DNA of 10,926 nucleotides from Thermococcus sp. (GTDB lineage: Archaea; Methanobacteriota_B; Thermococci; Thermococcales; Thermococcaceae): contig JAMOTW010000146.1 in the NCBI GenBank assembly GCA_027062125.1, positions 1-10,926 of the forward strand. The letters are read 5' to 3'. A program made the position numbers and the translations under genes. Under the pieces are notes generated by a model. It made no database searches. It worked only from the letters and a program-made list of their open reading frames with translations, and was not told where the DNA came from. Shown piece after piece: positions 6,051-10,926 of the stretch; within the stretch, counting starts at the first letter, position 1, and every line of letters starts with the position of its first letter.

Positions 6051-6868
6051 TCCCGGAGTACCTCCTCCGCGCTCTCCTCGCCAGCATAATGGTCAGCGTC
6101 CTCCTGGGGATGCTAAGCCCGCTCATCAATACCAAGGGACTGGCCTTCCTAACCCACGCGCTCTTCCACGCCCTTCTCTTTGGAGCGGTGCTCGGCATGA
6201 TTTTCGGCCTGCTCTTCGAGAACCTCGCCCTCGTCATGCTGACGGCTTTGATAGTCACGGTCACGATAGTCCTCCTCATAGCTCACCTCGAGAAGCTCGG
6301 CTTTTCCCCGGACTCCGCCGTGGGGATAGTGGCCAGCTTCGTCGCCGGATTAACGGTCCTCGGCTTCGGCGTCCTCTACAAGGTCATGGCGACCAGGCCC
6401 TACTTCCCGCTCGGCGAGAGCATAGTCTCCTACCTCACGGGCGACATCTTCCTCATAAGCCTCAACAGCCTCACCGTCCTCGTCCTCGGCGGTGCGTTCC
6501 TCTTCTTCGTCATGCTCTTCCTCTACCGCGACTTCCTCTACCTGAGCTTCGACCCTGAGGGAATGGAGAGCTACGGCGGAAACGTGAGGGCGTACCTCAT
6601 GGTTCTCTACGTCCTCGTGGGTGCGATTGGCACTTTAATCGTCCAGACGGTTGGCCTCATCACCCTTCAGGTGGTTGCCGTCCTGCCGGGGGCTATAGCG
6701 CTGATGGTGAGCAGCGACTTGAGAAAGGTCATCGGCGTGAGCCTGCTCCTCACCCTCGGAATCCAGCTCTCCTCGGTGGTTCTGGCCTACCTCACAGACA
6801 TACCACCGAGCGGTCTGGCAACGATAATGCTGGGCGTCATCTACGGCGTCCTTCTCTTCAGGAGGTGA
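6047..6868 (+). CDS. Metal ABC transporter permease, ABC-3 family (ZnuB-like)
   Basis: This very hydrophobic 273-residue membrane protein has roughly eight or nine helices (about 7-27, 34-55, 60-80, 90-112, 138-158, 183-200, 204-222, 228-248 and 254-270). The N-terminal pattern LGMLSPLINTKGLAFLTHAL, with H37 and H41, matches the ABC-3 family of zinc, manganese and iron permeases. It would form a homodimeric channel driven by the ATPase encoded just upstream. The start is GTG at 6047, overlapping the upstream TGA by 4 nt, with GGAGGTG at 6033-6039. Its own TGA is the end of the GGAGGTGA site used by rnhB, so the three genes form a coupled operon. No solute-binding lipoprotein gene is present in the window, so the complex must use one encoded elsewhere. 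Confidence 0.93.
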   Translation: MIPEYLLRALLASIMVSVLLGMLSPLINTKGLAFLTHALFHALLFGAVLGMIFGLLFENLALVMLTALIVTVTIVLLIAHLEKLGFSPDSAVGIVASFVAGLTVLGFGVLYKVMATRPYFPLGESIVSYLTGDIFLISLNSLTVLVLGGAFLFFVMLFLYRDFLYLSFDPEGMESYGGNVRAYLMVLYVLVGAIGTLIVQTVGLITLQVVAVLPGAIALMVSSDLRKVIGVSLLLTLGIQLSSVVLAYLTDIPPSGLATIMLGVIYGVLLFRR

Positions 6869-6872
6869 AATC

Positions 6873-7571
6873 TTGGGCAGAAAGCTCGCTGGAATCGATG
6901 AGGCCGGAAGGGGTCCTGTCATCGGACCGATGGTTATCTCCGCGGTCGTTGTTGACGAGGAAAACGTCCCCAAACTCGAGGAGCTCGGCGTTAAGGACTC
7001 CAAGAGGCTGACGCCAAAGCGGCGCGAGAGGCTCTTCGACGAGATAATTAAGCTTTTGGATGATTATGTAATTCTCGAATTATGGCCGGAGGAGATAGAC
7101 TCCCGCGGGGGAACACTGAACGAGTTCGAGGTGGAGAACTTCGTTAAGGTCCTCAACTCACTCAAGGTGAGGCCCGACGTGGTATACATCGACGCCGCCG
7201 ACGTGAAGGAGGCCCGCTTCGGCGAAGACATCAGGAAGAGGCTGAACTTTGAGGCGGAGATAGTGGCCGAGCACAAGGCCGACGACAAGTTCGTGCCAGT
7301 TTCCGCGGCCTCAATCCTGGCGAAGGTAACCCGCGACAGGGCTATAGAGAAGCTGAAGGAGGAGTACGGAGAAATTGGAAGCGGCTACCCCAGCGACCCG
7401 AGGACGAGGGCGTTCCTGGAGAACTACTACCGCGAGCACGGCGAGTTCCCGCCGATAGTCAGGCGGAGCTGGAAGACGCTGAGGAAGATAGAGGAGAAGC
7501 TGAGGGCGGAAATAGAGGCCAAAAAAGCGAAGAAGAAAGGACAGGTCAGCCTGGACGAGTTTTTGAAATGA
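6873..7571 (+). CDS. rnhB: Ribonuclease HII with C-terminal PCNA-binding motif
   Basis: This enzyme cleaves the RNA strand of RNA-DNA hybrids and removes single ribonucleotides and primers during replication and repair. The 232 residues align by eye along their length with T. kodakarensis RNase HII. The four acidic metal ligands are D9 and E10 (GIDEAGRG), D107 (YIDAADV) and D137 (HKADD); the GRG motif (12-14) and the tyrosine of SGYPSDP (Y172) are also present. A Lys-rich linker leads to QVSLDEFL (224-231), which fits the PIP-box pattern for binding the PCNA clamp. The start is TTG at 6873, behind GGAGGTGA (6861-6868) formed by the permease stop. Co-transcription with a metal importer is odd for a replication enzyme. 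Its last 26 nt overlap the converging ATPase gene. Confidence 0.97.
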   Translation: MGRKLAGIDEAGRGPVIGPMVISAVVVDEENVPKLEELGVKDSKRLTPKRRERLFDEIIKLLDDYVILELWPEEIDSRGGTLNEFEVENFVKVLNSLKVRPDVVYIDAADVKEARFGEDIRKRLNFEAEIVAEHKADDKFVPVSAASILAKVTRDRAIEKLKEEYGEIGSGYPSDPRTRAFLENYYREHGEFPPIVRRSWKTLRKIEEKLRAEIEAKKAKKKGQVSLDEFLK

Positions 7572-8925
7572 ACTCAAAGTCCTTCAAGTCCCAGACCAAC
7601 CAATCATCCCCCTGAATCTTCTCTCTCTCCTGAACTCCCTTCGCAACGAGGCCATAATGCTTTTTCCACTCATCTAAGCCGACTAGTTCGGCCTTCCTTT
7701 CAAGGTCTCTCAGAATTCTCCCTGCTTCCCTCTCGCTCAGCTCCCTCCACTTGACTTCAATGAAAAGAGCCTTTTTCTCCCACTCGTTCAAAGCGAGTAA
7801 ATCAATCTCCTCACCTCTCCTCCACCACCGCCCAATCTTCGTGAAGCGGAAGGGGAGCTTTCCAGCTTTGTTCAGCTCAATGAGGAACTGCCTCGCAACG
7901 TCCTCGAAAACCCTGCCCAGATAGTGGTTGTACTCCTCCATGAACTCCTCCCAGAATTCGAGGCTCTCAAGCTCTATCTCGTCCCTATAACGCTCAACGA
8001 AGCGGAAATAGAAGGCGAGGTAGCTGTCCGCTATTGTATAGAGCGTGTTCTTCGTCCTCGGCTTGGCAGTTACGGGGATCTCTCTCCTCAGGAAGCCAAG
8101 CCTCTCAAGAACCTCGACGTACTTGAAGAGGTTCGAGCGGGGAATTCCCGTGAAGGTGCTTATCTCGTTGAACCTCCTCCTTCCCTCCGCTATTGCCTTG
8201 AGAATCAGCTTGTAAACCCTTGGCTCCCTCAACTCGCTCGAAAGGAGAAAATCACCTTCGGCATAGAGGAAGCCCCTCTTGTCGAAGGCGAGCCTTTTCA
8301 CGTCATCGAACCTTTCAAAGAGCTCAAGGTAGGCCGGAATTCCACCGGTTACCCCGTATATCCTGACCGCCTCCTCAACGTTCACCCGCAAAAGTTTCCA
8401 CGAGTCGAAGAAGCCCAGCGGGGAGAGCTTAATCTGGCCATCCCGCCTGCCGTAGAGCGGGCTCTTCTGGCTCAAAACGTGCTCCTCCATCATCCCCACT
8501 GAAGAACCGACAAGGATCAGATGGAGACTTGATGTCCTCACTATCTCGTCCACTATGTACTGGAACTCGCTGAGAACCCTTCTGTCGGATTGAATCAGGT
8601 AGGGGAACTCGTCTATAACAACGATGAGCTTTCCCTTTTCCTTCAGATACCTGAAAACGTCTGCAAAGCTCGAAAACGACTCCTCACTCAGATAAGGGGC
8701 AGGGAACCGCTCAAGAATCGCCCTCGAAAAACCCCGGAGGTTGTGGAGATACGTACTGTTCCGGGCAAGGTAGTAGATTGCCGGCTTGTCCGCGATAAAC
8801 TCCTTGATTAACCTCGTTTTGCCGACCCTCCTCCTGCCGTAAACGGGGAGGAAGGAGTTTTTCCCCTCCCACAGCCTTTCGAGGAACTCAAGCTCTTTCT
8901 CTCTGTCAACGAAAGTTATTGACAT
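7546..8925 (-). CDS. Archaeal ATPase with DUF234, nuclease-like C-terminal domain
   Basis: This 459-residue protein fits the archaeal ATPase family (AAA-related, with C-terminal DUF234). Visible are the opening VDREKEL, Walker A GRRRVGKT (30-37), Walker B IVVIDEF (D105, E106), and the sensor-like strand LILVGSS (136-142). A winged-helix-like region lies near 240-285 (FTGIPRSNLFKYVEVLERLGFL). The C-terminal third shows a PD-(D/E)XK-like pattern: E341, D375 in GEEIDLLALN, and E390-x-K392 in FIEVKW. The family's biological role is poorly known; it has many variable paralogues in hyperthermophiles, and mobile-element or defence roles have been suggested. No partner gene sits beside it. It is visibly richer in A+T than the flanking genes, which fits later acquisition. 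No Shine-Dalgarno site is seen; the ATG lies where transcription should start. Confidence 0.9.
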   Translation of the reverse strand: MSITFVDREKELEFLERLWEGKNSFLPVYGRRRVGKTRLIKEFIADKPAIYYLARNSTYLHNLRGFSRAILERFPAPYLSEESFSSFADVFRYLKEKGKLIVVIDEFPYLIQSDRRVLSEFQYIVDEIVRTSSLHLILVGSSVGMMEEHVLSQKSPLYGRRDGQIKLSPLGFFDSWKLLRVNVEEAVRIYGVTGGIPAYLELFERFDDVKRLAFDKRGFLYAEGDFLLSSELREPRVYKLILKAIAEGRRRFNEISTFTGIPRSNLFKYVEVLERLGFLRREIPVTAKPRTKNTLYTIADSYLAFYFRFVERYRDEIELESLEFWEEFMEEYNHYLGRVFEDVARQFLIELNKAGKLPFRFTKIGRWWRRGEEIDLLALNEWEKKALFIEVKWRELSEREAGRILRDLERKAELVGLDEWKKHYGLVAKGVQEREKIQGDDWLVWDLKDFEFISKTRPG

Positions 8926-8956
8926 GGTATAATACTTAGCTCATAACTTTTTAAGG
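8925..8956 (-). promoter_or_regulatory. Promoter of the archaeal ATPase gene, probably leaderless
   Basis: On the minus strand, TTAAAAA at 8954-8948 is followed about 26 nt later by the ATG at 8925. The bases before the ATG (TAAGTATTATACC) contain no Shine-Dalgarno match, so the mRNA probably begins at or next to the start codon. A second AT-rich element, TATTATA (8935-8929), is too close to the ATG to be the TATA box of a transcript that includes it. Confidence 0.5.
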
Positions 8957-9036
8957 ATTACGTTTGCTGGGGTGGAACGTGAAGCCCACTTGAGAAATCA
9001 ACATCTTCTCGAAAATTCAAGAAAAGGAAGGGCGAG

Positions 9037-9051
9037 AAAAGCCTAACAGGC
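9037..9051 (-). terminator. Possible weak terminator after the glycosyltransferase gene
   Basis: On the minus strand, GCCT-GTT-AGGC (9051-9041) forms a 4-bp stem followed by TTTT (9040-9037), with further short T-runs beyond. It lies 14 nt after the glycosyltransferase stop. The stem is small, and archaeal termination depends mainly on T-runs, so this is tentative. The rest of 8957-9036 holds nothing I can identify. Confidence 0.35.
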
Positions 9052-9065
9052 CCTTAACGGTTTTT

Positions 9066-10451
9066 TCACCTTCCCAGCCTCAGCCTTATCCTGTCCCTTA
9101 TCTCGAACAGCCACTCAAGGTAGAGCCACAGGGAGTCCGTGAAGGCTTCCCAGCGGAGGAGTTCTCTCAGCGCCACGCCCATCACTACAGCAGCGGGCGG
9201 AACAAGGGCCGTGGCATAGAAGCTGAACTGGGTCGTCCCCCCGAGGAGGTACTGAAGGAGGAACAGGAGGGTCGTGCTCCAGAAGACGCCGAACGGGGCA
9301 AGAAGCCCGCCCCTTCTCCTGTAAAGCCACGGGAGGGCGAGGATAAACAGCACCATCGCGAGTAGGAGGAACGGGTCGGTCTGGGCGAACACGTTGGGGT
9401 CGTAGTGCAGCGCAAAGGCTTTTCTGTTCACGAACCACTCCCAGACAGGAGAAGCCGCCGGATGGCCGCCCTTGTTCGAGAGATGCCACTTAAAGCTCCC
9501 GAGGAGGTCGTCGAACCACTTCTCCGGCCCCACCGCGACCATCGCCGGAACGTTCGGGATCAAGAAGCCGAGTGCCGGGAGCACGAGTATGGTGAGGAGG
9601 AAGCCGACTACGCTCTTCTCCCTTTTGAAGGCCCTGAGCAGGAGCACAGGCCAGCCGAAGCCGCCGCTGAGCTTTGCGGCGCCGGCCAGTCCAACAGCAA
9701 AGGCCGCTCCGCGGTCCTTTTCATAGGCGAGGAGGAAGACGAAGAGGGCAACTCCAAGGGCGACGTAGATGTCGAGCATGGCGACGGTGGACATGGCCTG
9801 AAGCGTCGGGTCTGCGACCGTGAAGACCAGCGCTATGATGGCGGCGAGGTAGCTCTTGCCTATCCTGTAGGTTACGAGGGCTACGAGGAGGGCGGTTAAA
9901 ACGAAGGCGATTATCCCGGGAATGCGCCAGTTCACGGGCTTATCCTCGAGGAGCATGCCGAGCATTATGAAGTCCTTTCCGAGGAAGGGGTGCTCGGTGT
10001 TGAGATAGTTTTGAATGTTCTCCTTGTCGGGATACCAGAAGCCGGGGACGACGTAGTATGCCTCCCCAGGAACGGTCGCGGAAAGCTCATCGAGAAAGGC
10101 ATCGAACTGCTCGGGGGGAATCTCGAAATAAACTCCCGGGAACTTGAGGTACTCCTTCTCGTAGGTTGCATTGTGCCTGATTGCAATTTTCTCGACGTCG
10201 TACTGGTACTTTATCCTGACGCTCTGATTCGAGAAGATCACGTTCACCCCCATCGAGCCGCTGCTCTCGTTCACGTAGGTGAGGGTAACCCCGAGCCGGT
10301 GGAGGATGTTCCTGCTCGCGGGGACGTACCAGACCTCGTCGCTCACGTAATCGTGGAAAACCGGTTGTGAGGCAAAGTCGTAGACGTACCAGAAGGAGCC
10401 CGCCGTGGTTATGAGGAGTATTAGAGCGAAGGTGACTTTCCTCCAGTCCAT
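9066..10451 (-). CDS. Membrane glycosyltransferase, PMT/GT39-like (dolichyl-phosphate sugar type)
   Basis: This 461-residue polytopic protein has the layout of GT-C fold transferases, which take a sugar from a dolichyl-phosphate donor on the outer face of the membrane. After helix 1 (about 7-27) comes the acidic DE motif (D38, E39 in VSDEVWYVPASRNIL), as in protein O-mannosyltransferases. NTEHPFLGK (151-159) matches the HPxxGK pattern of the second loop. Later come AMLDIYV (D226) and AAKLSG (K260), also seen in the family. Several more helices run to about residue 428, followed by an amphipathic basic tail. The DE and HP motifs are separated by an unusually long loop (about 51-150) holding sequons N61, N75 and N94. 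GAGGTGG (10462-10456) precedes the ATG. Donor and acceptor cannot be told from sequence. Confidence 0.85.
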   Translation of the reverse strand: MDWRKVTFALILLITTAGSFWYVYDFASQPVFHDYVSDEVWYVPASRNILHRLGVTLTYVNESSGSMGVNVIFSNQSVRIKYQYDVEKIAIRHNATYEKEYLKFPGVYFEIPPEQFDAFLDELSATVPGEAYYVVPGFWYPDKENIQNYLNTEHPFLGKDFIMLGMLLEDKPVNWRIPGIIAFVLTALLVALVTYRIGKSYLAAIIALVFTVADPTLQAMSTVAMLDIYVALGVALFVFLLAYEKDRGAAFAVGLAGAAKLSGGFGWPVLLLRAFKREKSVVGFLLTILVLPALGFLIPNVPAMVAVGPEKWFDDLLGSFKWHLSNKGGHPAASPVWEWFVNRKAFALHYDPNVFAQTDPFLLLAMVLFILALPWLYRRRGGLLAPFGVFWSTTLLFLLQYLLGGTTQFSFYATALVPPAAVVMGVALRELLRWEAFTDSLWLYLEWLFEIRDRIRLRLGR

Positions 10452-10455
10452 TGAA

Positions 10456-10490
10456 CCACCTCTGGAACTATCGCGGGCAACGTTTTTAAG
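10456..10490. promoter_or_regulatory. Shared divergent promoter: one TATA element serving both flanking genes
   Basis: The 60-nt gap between the two divergent genes has a single AT-rich element at 10482-10490, reading TTTTTAAG rightward and CTTAAAAA leftward. Leftward, about 26 nt leads to 10460, at the GAGGTGG site (10462-10456) of the glycosyltransferase. Rightward, about 26 nt leads to the methyltransferase ATG at 10512, which has no Shine-Dalgarno site and is probably leaderless. No second TATA-like stretch is visible in the gap. Confidence 0.55.
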
Positions 10491-10511
10491 CCTCTCCCCT
10501 TAGGCGGAAAC

Positions 10512-10926
10512 ATGCTCGAGGGGGTAACCGAGGAGAAGGTGAGGGAAGCGGTCGAGCTCATAAGGCGCGGCTTTGACGAGAGGAAGCTCCGCGCGAGGCT
10601 TGGCGAGAACTGGGAGCTCATAGCTGAGATAGCGAGGGCGAGGATAAGAGCGAAGGACAAGTTCTCGCGCGATGACCTCTGGATGGACCTCCAGGGGCTG
10701 CGCTACTCGACCCATGAGGAGGTCGCTAAATACCGCGCCAAGCGCCTCAAAGAGTTTGGAGTGAAGAGCATCGCCGACGTCTCCTGCGGCATTGGAATCC
10801 AGCTCATATTCTACGCGATGGAGGTCGAAAGAGCGTATGGAATCGACATCGACCCGCTGAAGGTTGAGTTCGCCCGGAAGAACGCCGAGAAGTACGGCGT
10901 CTCGAACATCGAGTTCATAAACGCCG
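10512..10926 (+). CDS. Class I SAM-dependent methyltransferase, N-terminal part (gene runs off the right edge)
   Basis: Translation from ATG at 10512 stays open for 138 codons to the window end. The first 55 residues or so are charged and helical. Then comes WMDLQGLRYSTHEEVAKYRA (57-76), followed by a Rossmann-type SAM-binding site: motif I IADVSCGIGIQLIFYA (87-102) with the glycine loop CGIG, and the acidic strand-2 motif GIDIDP (109-114), which normally binds the SAM ribose. The stretch before motif I resembles methyltransferases carrying a THUMP-like C-terminal domain, but that part would lie beyond the window. The substrate is therefore unknown; an RNA target is only a guess. The ATG probably coincides with the transcript start of the shared promoter. 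It is divergent from the glycosyltransferase with no evident functional link. Confidence 0.85.
   Translation, partial: MLEGVTEEKVREAVELIRRGFDERKLRARLGENWELIAEIARARIRAKDKFSRDDLWMDLQGLRYSTHEEVAKYRAKRLKEFGVKSIADVSCGIGIQLIFYAMEVERAYGIDIDPLKVEFARKNAEKYGVSNIEFINA

Noticed and set aside
6037..6558. A plus-strand open frame overlapping the permease in another frame
   Set aside because: Its product is Pro/Arg/His-rich as expected of an out-of-frame reading, and the permease frame has coherent membrane helices.
9405..9899. Plus-strand open frames opposite the glycosyltransferase
   Set aside because: They are highly charged antisense readings; the minus-strand frame shows PMT motifs and membrane helices.

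Overview
The window looks like chromosomal DNA of a hyperthermophilic euryarchaeon of the order Thermococcales, most likely Thermococcus. The RNase HII is very close to the T. kodakarensis enzyme as I remember it. The window also holds topoisomerase VI, archaeal IF1A and a RIO1 kinase. Promoters are archaeal (A/T-rich TATA boxes about 25 nt from the start region), Shine-Dalgarno sites are GGAGGTGA-like, and coding sequence is dense and GC-rich. Everything here comes from reading the sequence; no database search was run.

Left part (1-4949, minus strand): one tightly packed operon read right to left. The order is aIF1A, RIO1-type kinase, two-KH-domain protein of the Dim2/Pno1 family, topoisomerase VI subunit B, subunit A, and the first 59 codons of an unrecognised protein running off the left edge. 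Genes overlap by 4-8 nt or lie 2-32 nt apart. The set joins translation initiation and small-subunit ribosome maturation to DNA topology.

Centre (4950-5255): a roughly 300-nt divergent intergenic region. It holds the aIF1A promoter, a long AT-rich inverted repeat, two small perfect hairpins, a possible 57-codon ORF with its own Shine-Dalgarno site, and the promoter of the next operon with three TGAAC/GTTCA half-sites just after its TATA box. This is the least explained part of the window.

Right-hand operon (5256-7571, plus strand): the ATPase and permease of a zinc/manganese-type ABC importer, then RNase HII (rnhB) with a C-terminal PCNA-binding motif. No substrate-binding protein lies in the window. 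The rnhB end overlaps, tail to tail, an ATPase of the archaeal ATPase/DUF234 family (7546-8925, minus) that carries a nuclease-like C-terminal motif. This gene is somewhat richer in A+T than its neighbours and looks leaderless.

Right end: a membrane glycosyltransferase of the PMT/GT39 type (9066-10451, minus) and, divergently, the start of a class I SAM-dependent methyltransferase (10512 onward, plus). They appear to share one near-symmetrical TATA element. No tRNA, rRNA, CRISPR array or insertion-sequence transposase was seen.
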